From NCBI GenBank assembly GCA_949297215.1, contig CASFRV010000001.1, positions 62,001 through 126,000 of the forward strand: a stretch of 64,000 nt of DNA, given 5' to 3'. Numbering within the stretch: position 1 is the stretch's first letter; each line of letters starts with the position of its first letter. Source of the DNA: an uncultured Bacteroidales bacterium (GTDB lineage Bacteria; Bacteroidota; Bacteroidia; Bacteroidales; Bacteroidaceae). The position numbers were made by a program, and so were the translations under genes. Shown here one piece after another: positions 1 to 7,470 of the stretch. The notes beneath the pieces were generated by a model. That model was not told the origin of the DNA. It searched no databases and worked only from the letters and a program-made list of their open reading frames with translations.

Positions 1-627
1 GGGCAGGATGTTTTTCAGCAGGTTGGCAGGTTTCTTAGGCAGGATGAACGAGCCGGGGCGTGCGCCGCCCAGCTTTTGCTTGGTGCATGCCAGCTTGTGG
101 CCGTCGCTGGCCACGATGCCGAGCTCCTGTTCGCTGATGTCGAAGAAGATGCCGTTCATCACGGGGCGCAGCATGTCGTCGGCCGTGGCAAAGAGGGCGC
201 GGTTGACGCCCGTGTAGAGCTGCACCGTGTCGATGGTGAGCGACGACACCTCGCCTTCCATGGCCGGGGGCACGGGATATTCGTCGGCCCGCTGGGCCAT
301 GAAGTTGTACTTGCCGTTGACGTAGGCCACGGTGATTTCCAGGCTCTGTTCGTTCACGAAGAATTCGAGCGGCTGCTCGGGTATTTCCTTGATGGCGTCC
401 TGTATGGTCTTGGCGTTGACGGCAAACGTGATGTCGGCGTCGCTTTCGACGAGTTCCACCCACGTGGTGAGCGTCGTCTCGTTGTCCGAAGCCGTCAGCG
501 TGAGGCGGTTGCCCTGGATGTTAAAGAGGAAGCTGTCCAGAATGGGCAGGTTGTTCTTCGACGAAATGACGCGTCCGATGGCTTGCAGACGGGCCGAGAG
601 CACGGAGCTGGATATTACAAATTTCAT
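1..627 (-). CDS. dnaN: DNA polymerase III beta sliding clamp, N-terminal part
   Basis: This is the ring-shaped processivity clamp that tethers the replicative polymerase to DNA. The gene runs off the left window edge, so only the first 209 residues are present of a protein that normally has about 370. The start ATG is the complement of 625-627 and the protein opens MKFVISSSVLSARLQAIGRV. The stretch ISSKNNLPILDSFLF and later LRPVMNGIFFDI and VASDGHKLA are typical clamp motifs of domains 1 and 2. It is transcribed leftward from a promoter about 70 bases upstream that sits inside a repeat. The reading frame is clean to position 1. The identification is secure; the C-terminal clamp domain cannot be checked. 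Confidence 0.95.
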   Translation of the reverse strand, partial: MKFVISSSVLSARLQAIGRVISSKNNLPILDSFLFNIQGNRLTLTASDNETTLTTWVELVESDADITFAVNAKTIQDAIKEIPEQPLEFFVNEQSLEITVAYVNGKYNFMAQRADEYPVPPAMEGEVSSLTIDTVQLYTGVNRALFATADDMLRPVMNGIFFDISEQELGIVASDGHKLACTKQKLGGARPGSFILPKKPANLLKNILP

Positions 628-698
628 GTTGGGTATTGTGTTTGTTTGTTCGTTTCTTTTCCGAGTGGATGGGCCGTGCCTATATATAAATAGGCGTA

Positions 699-729
699 CA
701 AAGATAGCGAAAGGCGAGTGGCGAAGCAA
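699..729 (-). promoter_or_regulatory. dnaN promoter, Bacteroidota type
   Basis: Read on the minus strand, a -7 box TATCTTTG (complement of 699-706) is preceded by TTG (complement of 727-729) with a 20-base spacer. This matches the known Bacteroidota consensus TTTG-N19/20-TAnnTTTG. The leader to the dnaN start is about 70 bases. The box lies at the edge of a repeat unit whose other copies flank yicC. Confidence 0.7.
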
Positions 730-864
730 GAGAAAGCTTGCTTTTTCTTGCCTCGCCCGAGCCGCATCCTATCTTGGCGCAGCAAAGGTGGCGAAAGGCG
801 AGCTTTTTCTTGCTTTGCCCGGGCTGCCTCTGCATTCGCGCAGCAAAGATGACGAAAGGGTGGG
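699..864 (+). repeat. Imperfect tandem repeat, three units, next to dnaN
   Basis: Three copies of a unit beginning with a CAAAG core followed by GCGAAAGGCGAG-like sequence start at 699, 783 and 844, so the periods are 84 and 61 bases. The first two contain an internal imperfect palindrome around AAGCTTGCTTTTTCTTG or AGCTTTTTCTTGC. The third is truncated. Inverted relatives occur at about 1485-1676. The unit carries the complement of a TATCTTTG box, so the outermost copy doubles as the dnaN promoter. Confidence 0.7.
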
Positions 865-1220
865 CATCCGATGGGAGGCTTGTCGGCTTTTCCCGACGGC
901 GGGGCGGGGTCCGTGCACTTGCTTTTCCAAAAAATTGCGACAGGCCTCGGGGTGCGAAATAGAGCGGCGCGGCCGTGTTTCAGCCACGGCGGACCGGAAA
1001 TGCAGGCAGGCGTGTTGAGTTTTTTTAATCTTTACCCCGGCTGCATGGGTGGCTTCCCTTCCTTTTTGCGCCACGGCTGTCCGCCTTCCTTCGCTCTTTT
1101 GTTCGCAAAGGCCTGAAAACAGCATCCGAAACAGCCCGTTATCTGCTTAAAAAGGGCGATTTTGGCGCGTAAATGCCATGCAGGTGTTGCAAAAAGAGGC
1201 CGAAAAGGCACCCAAAACAG

Positions 1221-1293
1221 GCCTTGGATGAGCGACAGCACCCCATGGATCGGCGACAGCACGGCCTGTTGTCGCGGATCCATGGGGTGTTGT
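1221..1293. repeat. 21-base-period repeat, long-hairpin version
   Basis: On the minus strand the cores CAGGCC, CATGGG and CAAGGC lie exactly 21 bases apart (plus-strand positions 1263, 1242, 1221). A second, oppositely oriented CATGGG core starts at 1281. As a result, 1235-1261 and 1267-1293 form arms of 27 bases matching at 24 positions around a 5-base centre. The same core order and spacing recur at 38309-38392 and 14371-14460. Confidence 0.75.
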
Positions 1294-1484
1294 CACAAAT
1301 GGATGGGTTCGTTCGGTTTTTCCGGCGCGTTTTTCCGTCGGAATGTCGCTGTATGCAATCGGTCGGACCGGGGCTGCGTCTGTGGCCTTCCACAGAGTTA
1401 AAAAATGTAACGCCGCTGCGTGGCGGATATGCGTAGCCGTCCGCTACGGATGGCAGGTGGCTGTGCCTTGCTTCCGTCTTTCCG

Positions 1485-1676
1485 CCCGTACATCCTGTCT
1501 TGGGCGAAGCCAAAGACAGGATGCGGCTCTGAAAAGGAAAGAAAAGCGTTGTTTTTCTCATCCTTTCTCTCGCCTTGCACATCTTTGGCTTCGCCCAAGA
1601 TAGGCTGCGGCTCGGCAAAGCCAAGGAAAAACGAGCTTTTCCTTGGCTTTGCTCTCGCCTTTCGCTATCTTTGCCA
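1485..1676 (-). repeat. Inverted copies of the dnaN-side repeat
   Basis: Read on the minus strand, this block starts with GGCAAAGATAGCGAAAGGCG, as does the unit at 699 (20 of 21 bases shared). It continues through a palindrome of AAAGCCAAGGAAAA type and a GAGCCGCAnCCTATCTTGGGC segment, then repeats more loosely. A shorter relative of its AAAGCG...TTTTTCTCATCC segment is found at about 12553-12580. Two internal palindromes (CCTGTCTT...AAGACAGG type) are visible. Confidence 0.65.
1643..1673 (+). promoter_or_regulatory. yicC operon promoter
   Basis: TTG at 1643-1645, a 20-base spacer and TATCTTTG at 1666-1673 give an exact Bacteroidota-type promoter. The leader to the yicC ATG is about 75 bases. 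The promoter is the end of the inverted repeat block and mirrors the dnaN promoter nearly base for base. Confidence 0.7.
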
Positions 1677-1754
1677 GAAATCCGTCCGTCATGCGGGCGG
1701 GCGCGCGGCCGCGACGGCCGTGCGTGCGGAGTTTGCAGCTAAACAAATGCTATT

Positions 1755-2633
1755 ATGATATTATCGATGACGGGTTACGGCAAGGCCGATACCACTTATA
1801 ACGGAAAGAAGATACATGTCGAGGTAAAGTCGCTCAACGGAAAGAGTTTGGACGTGTCGATGCGTCTGGCCCCTTTGTATCGCGAGAAGGAGATGGAGCT
1901 CCGTCGTAAAACGGCCGCGGCTCTGGTGCGGGGCAAGGTTGATTTTACGCTTTGGGTGGAAAAGGAGCAGGCACAGGCCGGTGCGCCCATCAACGTCGAG
2001 GCCGTCAAAGCCTACGTGGAGCAGATTAAGGACGTGAGCGCTGCGCTGGGCATCGCTGCTCCGAAGGACGGCTTTTGGGACGTGCTGGTGCGCCTGCCCG
2101 AAACGACGCAGCCGGCCGTGGCCGAGGAGCTGACCGACGAAGAGTGGGCAGCGACGGAGCAGGCTGTCGACGAGGCGCTGGCCCGTCTGGAAAGCTTCCG
2201 CCGCCAGGAGGGCGAGGCCCTGCGTGCCAAATTCTGCGAAAAGCTGGACAACATAGAGCGCCTGATGGGACAGATAGAGCCTTTTGAGAAAGCCCGGACG
2301 GAGAAAATACGCCAGCGCTTGGAGGAAAGGCTGGCTGAGCTCACAGGGGTCGACTACGACAAGAACCGCCTCGAACAGGAACTCATATATTATATAGAGA
2401 AACTGGACATCAGCGAGGAAAAGCAGCGCCTGACCAATCATCTCAAATACTTCCGCGAAACGATGGACGGCCCCTGCGGACAGGGGAAAAAGCTGGGCTT
2501 CATTGCCCAGGAGATGGGGCGCGAAATCAACACCACGGGCAGCAAGAGCAACCAGGCGGAGATGCAGAACATCGTGGTGAAGATGAAGGACGAACTGGAA
2601 CAGATAAAGGAACAGGTATTGAACGTATTATAA
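1755..2633 (+). CDS. yicC: YicC-family endoribonuclease
   Basis: This 292-residue protein matches the usual length of the YicC/YloC family, whose E. coli member has been described as an endoribonuclease. The N-terminus MILSMTGYGKA is the family hallmark. The C-terminal DUF1732 part contains KLGFIAQEMGREINTTGSKS, also diagnostic. The stop codon TAA overlaps the gmk ATG by one base, so the two are translationally coupled. YicC next to guanylate kinase is a widespread gene pairing. The start at 1755 is the only ATG giving the conserved N-terminus. Confidence 0.93.
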   Translation: MILSMTGYGKADTTYNGKKIHVEVKSLNGKSLDVSMRLAPLYREKEMELRRKTAAALVRGKVDFTLWVEKEQAQAGAPINVEAVKAYVEQIKDVSAALGIAAPKDGFWDVLVRLPETTQPAVAEELTDEEWAATEQAVDEALARLESFRRQEGEALRAKFCEKLDNIERLMGQIEPFEKARTEKIRQRLEERLAELTGVDYDKNRLEQELIYYIEKLDISEEKQRLTNHLKYFRETMDGPCGQGKKLGFIAQEMGREINTTGSKSNQAEMQNIVVKMKDELEQIKEQVLNVL

Positions 2634-3253
2634 TGAGAAACGCGGAACAGACAACGAGGCCCGGCAGCTCCGCCTCCGACGGCGGGCGACAGGGCAAGCT
2701 GGTCGTCTTTTCGGCCCCGAGCGGGAGCGGAAAGAGCACCATCATCAACTATCTGATGCAGCAGGGGCTCAACCTTCACTTTTCCATCAGCGCGACCAGC
2801 CGGCCGCCGCGTGGCAGCGAGCGCGACGGCGTGGAATATTACTTCCTGACGGCCGATGAGTTTCGCCGCCGCATTGCCGCGGGCGATTTTCTGGAATACG
2901 AGGAGGTCTACGAGGGGCGCTTCTACGGAACGCTGCGCGAGGAGGTGGACAAGCGGCTGGCGAGAGGCGAAAACGTGGTGTGCGACGTCGACGTGCTGGG
3001 AGGCGAGAATATCAAGCGCGTCTATGGCAGCCGGGCGCTGAGCATCTTTATACAGCCCCCCTCGTTGCAGGCGTTGCGCCAGCGCTTGGAGAGCCGCGGG
3101 ACGGACAGCCCCGAGGTCATCGAGGACCGCTTGGCGCGGGCCGGTTACGAGTTGGGCTTCGCCCCTAAGTTCGATGCGGTCGTTGTCAACGACGAGCTGG
3201 CCGTGGCCCAGGCCGAAGCGCTGCGCCTGGTGCAGGCGTTTCTGGCATCATGA
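2633..3253 (+). CDS. gmk: Guanylate kinase
   Basis: The enzyme phosphorylates GMP to GDP with ATP in the cytoplasm, in the nucleotide salvage and synthesis pathway. The 206-residue protein has the P-loop FSAPSGSGKSTI at about residues 25-36, the GMP-binding segment SATSRPPRGSERDGVEYYF and the conserved DVDVLGGENIKR. It has an N-terminal extension of about 20 polar residues before the kinase core. It overlaps yicC by one base upstream and nadD by an ATGA downstream, so the three form one operon. Confidence 0.95.
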   Translation: MRNAEQTTRPGSSASDGGRQGKLVVFSAPSGSGKSTIINYLMQQGLNLHFSISATSRPPRGSERDGVEYYFLTADEFRRRIAAGDFLEYEEVYEGRFYGTLREEVDKRLARGENVVCDVDVLGGENIKRVYGSRALSIFIQPPSLQALRQRLESRGTDSPEVIEDRLARAGYELGFAPKFDAVVVNDELAVAQAEALRLVQAFLAS

Positions 3254-3858
3254 GGCACACCGGCATATTCGGCGGCTCGTTCAACCCCGTCCATTACGGC
3301 CATCTGCGCCTGGCCCGCTACTTCGTGGCCGCCGGACTGATGGACGAGGTGTGGCTCATGGTGTCGCCGCAGAACCCGTTGAAGCAGCGCGACGCCCTGC
3401 TCGACACGTCGCTGCGCCTCGAGCTGGCGCGGGCGGCCGTGGCTTGCTATCCCGGCGTAACGGTCAGCGACTTTGAGCTGGGCCTGCCCCTGCCGTCGTA
3501 CACGTGGCGCACGATGGAAAGCCTGTGCAGCGCTTTCCCCGACAGGGCTTTCTCGCTCATTGTCGGTGCCGACAACTGGCAACGCTTCGGCCGCTGGGCG
3601 CGCCACGACGAGCTGTTGCGCCGCTATCCCCTTTATGTCTATCCCCGTCCGGGCTTCCCGGTGGATGCCGCGACCCTGCCGCCGACGGTCCATCTGGTCG
3701 AGGCCCCGCTCTTCCCGTACAGCTCCACGCAGGTGCGCGAACAGATAGCCCGGGGTGGCGATCTGTCGGCGATGCTGCCGCCGCAAGTCGTTGACTTGCT
3801 GGTAAGCCGCGGCATATACACGCCAAAAGGGAACGGCGGTGGCGGCACGCTGTTGTAA
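3250..3858 (+). CDS. nadD: Nicotinate-nucleotide adenylyltransferase
   Basis: NadD joins nicotinate mononucleotide with ATP to make deamido-NAD, a late step of NAD synthesis. The 202-residue protein opens with GIFGGSFNPVHYGHL, which contains the nucleotidyltransferase HxGH-type signature (HYGH). The C-terminal PYSSTQVREQIARG corresponds to the ISSTxIR motif that binds ATP. The start ATG overlaps the gmk stop (ATGA). It is the last gene of the yicC-gmk-nadD operon; thrS follows after 63 bases with its own promoter. Confidence 0.93.
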   Translation: MRHTGIFGGSFNPVHYGHLRLARYFVAAGLMDEVWLMVSPQNPLKQRDALLDTSLRLELARAAVACYPGVTVSDFELGLPLPSYTWRTMESLCSAFPDRAFSLIVGADNWQRFGRWARHDELLRRYPLYVYPRPGFPVDAATLPPTVHLVEAPLFPYSSTQVREQIARGGDLSAMLPPQVVDLLVSRGIYTPKGNGGGGTLL

Positions 3859-3897
3859 TTAATTCAGACAGAAACGGCAGAAACTAAAAAAAGTCAC

Positions 3898-3905
3898 TAC
3901 CTTTG
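3898..3905 (+). promoter_or_regulatory. thrS -7 promoter box
   Basis: TACCTTTG fits TAnnTTTG and ends 16 bases before the thrS ATG. No clear TTG element is present 20 bases upstream, so the -33 part is weak. Confidence 0.5.
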
Positions 3906-3921
3906 CCGCAACTTTAATAAT

Positions 3922-5871
3922 ATGAGTATGGTCAAGATTACTTTGCCCGACGGTTCCGTGCGCGAATATGAGAGTGGCGTAACGGGACTTCAAATAGCCG
4001 AAAGCATATCGCCCCGCCTGGCCCAGGACGTGCTGGCCTGCGGCGTCAACGGCGAGACGGTGGAGCTGGATCGCCCCATCACCGAGGATGCTTCGGTCAC
4101 GTTGTATAAATGGGACGACGCCGAAGGCAAGCATGCCTTCTGGCATACGTCGGCCCACCTGATGGCCGAAGCCTTGCAGGAGCTCTATCCCGGTACGCAG
4201 TTCGGCATCGGCCCCGCCATCGAGAACGGCTTCTATTATGACGTGATGCCGCCCGAAGGCGTGGCCATCTCGGAAACAGACTTTCCGAAGATTGAAAAGA
4301 AAATGCAGGAGCTGGTGCAGCGCAAGGAGAAGCTGGTGCGCAAGGACATCTCGAAAGCCGATGCCCTCGCCTTCTTCGGCGAACATGGCCAGACCTATAA
4401 GAACGAACTTATCGAGGAACTCGAAGACGGCCACATCACCACCTATACGCAAGGCGCCTATACCGACCTTTGCCGCGGACCTCACCTGATGTCGACGGCC
4501 CCGATCAAGGCTGTCAAGGTGATGGCCGTGTCGTCGGCCTATTGGCGCGGCGACGAGAAGCGCCCGCAGATGACGCGCGTCTATGGCGTCTCGTTCCCCA
4601 AGAAGAAAATGCTCGACGAGTACCTGGCTCTGCTCGAAGAGGCCAAACGCCGCGACCACCGCAAGATAGGCCGCGAAATGGAGCTCTTCATGTTCTCGGA
4701 TCTCGTTGGCAAGGGCCTGCCCATGTGGCTGCCGAAAGGCACGGCGCTGCGCCTGCGTCTGGAAGATTTCCTCAAGAAAATACAAAAGCGCTTTGGCTAT
4801 CAGCAGGTGATGACGCCCCACATCGGCAGCAAGAACCTTTACGTCACCTCAGGCCACTATGCAAAATATGGCAAGGACTCGTTCCAGCCCATCCACACGC
4901 CCGAGGAAGGCGAGGAATACATGCTCAAGCCGATGAACTGCCCCCACCACTGCGCCATCTATGCCTGGAAACCGCGCTCCTACAAGGACCTGCCCCTGCG
5001 CCTGGCCGAGTTTGGAACGGTCTACCGCTACGAGCAGAGCGGCGAGCTGCACGGACTGACGCGTGTGCGCGGCTTTACGCAGGACGACGCCCATATCTTC
5101 TGCACACCCGACCAGGTAAAGCAGGAGTTCCTCCGTGTGATGGACATCATCATGATTATTTTCAAGGCGTTGAACTTTGATAAATTCGAAGCCCAGATAT
5201 CTCTTCGCGACAAGGTGAACCGCGAGAAATACATCGGTTCGGAAGAAAACTGGGAACGTGCCGAACAGGCCATCATCGAAGCTTGCGAGGAAAAAGGACT
5301 CGACGCCAAGGTGGAATATGGTGAGGCCGCGTTCTACGGACCTAAGCTCGACTTTATGGTGAAAGACGCCTTGGGACGCCGCTGGCAGCTGGGTACCATA
5401 CAGGTCGACTACAACCTGCCCGAGCGCTTCCAGCTGGAATATACCGGTGCCGACAACCAGAAGCACCGCCCCGTGATGATTCACCGCGCGCCGTTCGGTT
5501 CGATGGAGCGTTTCGTGGCTGTGCTGATCGAGCACACGGCCGGCCACTTCCCTCTCTGGCTCACGCCCGACCAGGTGGCCATCCTGCCCATCTCCGACAA
5601 GTTCAACGATTACGCCGAGCAGGTGCGGAAATACCTGGACGACAACGACGTGCGCGCCTACGTCGACGACCGGAGCGAAAAGGTGGGCCGCAAAATTCGC
5701 GATAACGAAATGAAGCACGTGCCCTATCTGCTCGTGGTTGGCGAGAAAGAAGCCGCCGAGGGAACCGTCGCCGTCAGAAAGCAAGGCGAGGGCGACCAGG
5801 GAAGCATGAGCGTTGCCGATTTCGCAAAGAAAATAAACGACGAAGTGGCCGAAATGATAAAAAATTATTAA
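3922..5871 (+). CDS. thrS: Threonyl-tRNA synthetase
   Basis: It charges tRNA-Thr with threonine. The 649-residue length is standard for a full bacterial ThrRS. An N-terminal TGS domain (about 1-65) is followed by the editing domain with [17 protein letters not shown]. The class II core has [23 protein letters not shown] and the motif 3 segment [16 protein letters not shown]. The C-terminal anticodon-binding domain begins near [10 protein letters not shown] and includes [15 protein letters not shown]. The ATG at 3922 is chosen; a second in-frame ATG at 3928 would change only two residues. Confidence 0.97.
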   Translation: MSMVKITLPDGSVREYESGVTGLQIAESISPRLAQDVLACGVNGETVELDRPITEDASVTLYKWDDAEGKHAFWHTSAHLMAEALQELYPGTQFGIGPAIENGFYYDVMPPEGVAISETDFPKIEKKMQELVQRKEKLVRKDISKADALAFFGEHGQTYKNELIEELEDGHITTYTQGAYTDLCRGPHLMSTAPIKAVKVMAVSSAYWRGDEKRPQMTRVYGVSFPKKKMLDEYLALLEEAKRRDHRKIGREMELFMFSDLVGKGLPMWLPKGTALRLRLEDFLKKIQKRFGYQQVMTPHIGSKNLYVTSGHYAKYGKDSFQPIHTPEEGEEYMLKPMNCPHHCAIYAWKPRSYKDLPLRLAEFGTVYRYEQSGELHGLTRVRGFTQDDAHIFCTPDQVKQEFLRVMDIIMIIFKALNFDKFEAQISLRDKVNREKYIGSEENWERAEQAIIEACEEKGLDAKVEYGEAAFYGPKLDFMVKDALGRRWQLGTIQVDYNLPERFQLEYTGADNQKHRPVMIHRAPFGSMERFVAVLIEHTAGHFPLWLTPDQVAILPISDKFNDYAEQVRKYLDDNDVRAYVDDRSEKVGRKIRDNEMKHVPYLLVVGEKEAAEGTVAVRKQGEGDQGSMSVADFAKKINDEVAEMIKNY

Positions 5872-5876
5872 CTTTG
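5869..5876 (+). promoter_or_regulatory. infC operon -7 box overlapping the thrS stop
   Basis: TAACTTTG overlaps the TAA stop of thrS. The distance to the infC ATG is about 58 bases. No TTG element is visible at the expected spacing. The box would give the translation genes their own transcript, in addition to read-through from thrS. Confidence 0.5.
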
Positions 5877-5934
5877 CAGCCGCTAAATAGAGAATACTTT
5901 CAGCCACAGTCAAGAACATTACAGAAAAGTCTGG

Positions 5935-6585
5935 ATGAAAAATGATAAAATGAAGATGCAATACCGCGTCAACGAGCAGATTCGTGTGCGTGAGGTGCGT
6001 ATTGTAGGCGATAACGTCGAGCCTGTTGTGATGCCCACTCATAAAGCTTTGCAGCTGGCCGAGCAAAAGGGTTTGGACTTGGTGGAGATTTCTCCGAACG
6101 CCGTTCCCCCCGTCTGTCGGTTGATTGATTATTCGAAATTCCTCTATCAGCAAAAGAAACGCCAGAAGGAATTGAAGGCCAAGCAGACGAAGATTGAAGT
6201 GAAGGAGATTCGTTTCGGCCCTCAGACGGACGATCACGACTACAACTTCAAGCTGAAGCATGCCAAGGAGTTTCTTTCCGAAGGCGACAAGGTGAAGGCC
6301 TACGTTTTCTTTCGCGGCCGAAGCATCCTCTTCAAGGAGCAGGGCGAAGTGCTCTTGCTGCGTTTTGCCAACGACTTGGAGGAGTATGGCAAGGTTGAGC
6401 AGATGCCGGTGCTCGAAGGCAAACGGATGATACTCTTCATCGCCCCGAAGAAGAACGCTCCCGCCAAACGGAGCGGGGAGGAGAGCGAAGCCGTAGCCCA
6501 GCCGGTTGAAAAACCCGTCAAGGCTGCTCCCAAGATGAAGGCTCCCAAAGAATACACCGGCCCGAAGCTCGAAGGCGAAGATTAA
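5935..6585 (+). CDS. infC: Translation initiation factor IF-3
   Basis: IF-3 binds the 30S subunit and checks initiator tRNA and start-codon pairing. The 216-residue protein has the N-domain segment [18 protein letters not shown], the linker core [20 protein letters not shown] and the C-domain [21 protein letters not shown] lysine- and proline-rich tail of about 40 residues follows the conserved part, as in other Bacteroidota. The ATG at 5935 begins [11 protein letters not shown]; an ATG at 5950 is a possible alternative. It heads the conserved infC-rpmI-rplT cluster. Confidence 0.95.
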   Translation: MKNDKMKMQYRVNEQIRVREVRIVGDNVEPVVMPTHKALQLAEQKGLDLVEISPNAVPPVCRLIDYSKFLYQQKKRQKELKAKQTKIEVKEIRFGPQTDDHDYNFKLKHAKEFLSEGDKVKAYVFFRGRSILFKEQGEVLLLRFANDLEEYGKVEQMPVLEGKRMILFIAPKKNAPAKRSGEESEAVAQPVEKPVKAAPKMKAPKEYTGPKLEGED

Positions 6586-6658
6586 ATGAAAGATTGTGTG
6601 CGTTGCGCTTGGTATCTCGCGTAGCCACCTGAATATAAAACACTAAAAACAAAAAGAA

Positions 6659-6856
6659 ATGCCAAAGGTTAAGACTAATTCCAGTGCCAAAAAAAGATTT
6701 GCTCTTACTGGAACGGGTAAAATTAAAAGACAGCACGCTTATCACAGCCACATCCTGACGAAGAAGGGAAAGAAGCAGAAGCGTAATCTCGTACACACGG
6801 GTACGGTACACAGCTCCAATGTGAAGTCTGTACGCGAATTGCTCTGCCTGAGATAA
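6659..6856 (+). CDS. rpmI: 50S ribosomal protein L35
   Basis: This 65-residue basic protein of the large ribosomal subunit starts [20 protein letters not shown] and continues [16 protein letters not shown], both typical of L35. It lies 73 bases after infC, behind an A-rich leader (AAAACAAAAAGAA) of the kind that replaces a Shine-Dalgarno site in this phylum. Confidence 0.96.
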   Translation: MPKVKTNSSAKKRFALTGTGKIKRQHAYHSHILTKKGKKQKRNLVHTGTVHSSNVKSVRELLCLR

Positions 6857-6948
6857 TTTATTGTTGTCAAACCTTTAAGTAAAACAGGACGTTCAGCCCG
6901 AAGTTCGCACAGAAGATGCGACGCTAACTTCCAAAAACTAAAAACAAA

Positions 6949-7293
6949 ATGCCTAGATCAGTAAATCACGTAGCTTCCAGAGCTAAGAGAAAGAGAATTC
7001 TGAAATTAACGCGCGGTTACTTCGGCGCCCGCAAGAACGTGTGGACCGTTGCCAAGAATACGTGGGAGAAAGGTCTCACCTATGCTTACCGCGACCGCCG
7101 CAATAAGAAGCGCAATTTCCGCGCTCTGTGGATCCAGCGTATCAATGCCGCTGCCCGCCTCGAAGGAATGTCTTATTCGCAGCTGATGGGTGGCTTGCAC
7201 AAGGCTGGCATCGAAATCAACCGCAAGGTGCTTGCCGACTTGGCAGTCAACAATCCGCAGGCATTCAAGGCTATCGTAGCCAAGGCGAAGTAA
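6949..7293 (+). CDS. rplT: 50S ribosomal protein L20
   Basis: L20 is an early assembly protein of the large subunit. The 114 residues include [20 protein letters not shown] at the start, and [16 protein letters not shown] and [20 protein letters not shown] further in, all diagnostic. The 92-base gap after rpmI is longer than needed and could hold regulatory RNA structure, as L20 represses this operon in other bacteria, but I see no clear mimic of its rRNA site. A terminator follows directly. Confidence 0.96.
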   Translation: MPRSVNHVASRAKRKRILKLTRGYFGARKNVWTVAKNTWEKGLTYAYRDRRNKKRNFRALWIQRINAAARLEGMSYSQLMGGLHKAGIEINRKVLADLAVNNPQAFKAIVAKAK

Positions 7294-7328
7294 AGAAGCC
7301 CAAATAATAGTTTTCCATCGATAATGAA

Positions 7329-7365
7329 GTGGTCGTTGCGTGATGCAACGGCCGCTTTTTGTTTT
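7329..7365 (+). terminator. Terminator of the infC-rpmI-rplT operon
   Basis: An 11-bp stem (two G-U pairs) with arms 7329-7339 and 7345-7355 and a 5-base loop is followed by TTTTTGTTTT. It sits 35 bases after the rplT stop. Confidence 0.85.
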
Positions 7366-7445
7366 ATAAGGGCCCTTTCTGGCTGCAATTACGCTTTTAT
7401 CTCCGATTTTCCCTTAACAACTTTTCTAAGTCCGAGATTTTAAAT

Positions 7446-7453
7446 TACATTTG
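7446..7453 (+). promoter_or_regulatory. -7 box for the secreted protein gene at 7471
   Basis: TACATTTG lies 18 bases before the ATG at 7471. The spacing implies a very short leader and favours the ATG at 7471 over the TTG at 7462. Confidence 0.5.
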
Positions 7454-7470
7454 CAGCAAATTTGAGAAAA

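Larger units (their letters stand above)
628..1754. other. Divergent dnaN/yicC intergenic region rich in repeats
   Basis: This 1.1-kb spacer between divergent genes has no convincing gene. Short open frames here have no promoter context or recognisable protein motifs. It contains the repeat units at 699-864, an inverted 21-base-period repeat at 1221-1293, further inverted repeat units at 1485-1676, and one promoter at each end pointing outward. The stretch 870-1200 holds nothing I can name. Confidence 0.6.

Noticed and set aside
1221-1310. Repeat region translated as a heptad-repeat peptide
   Set aside because: A 21-base period gives a 7-residue repeat in every open frame by arithmetic. Frames are short, not shared in phase between sites, and lack start signals.
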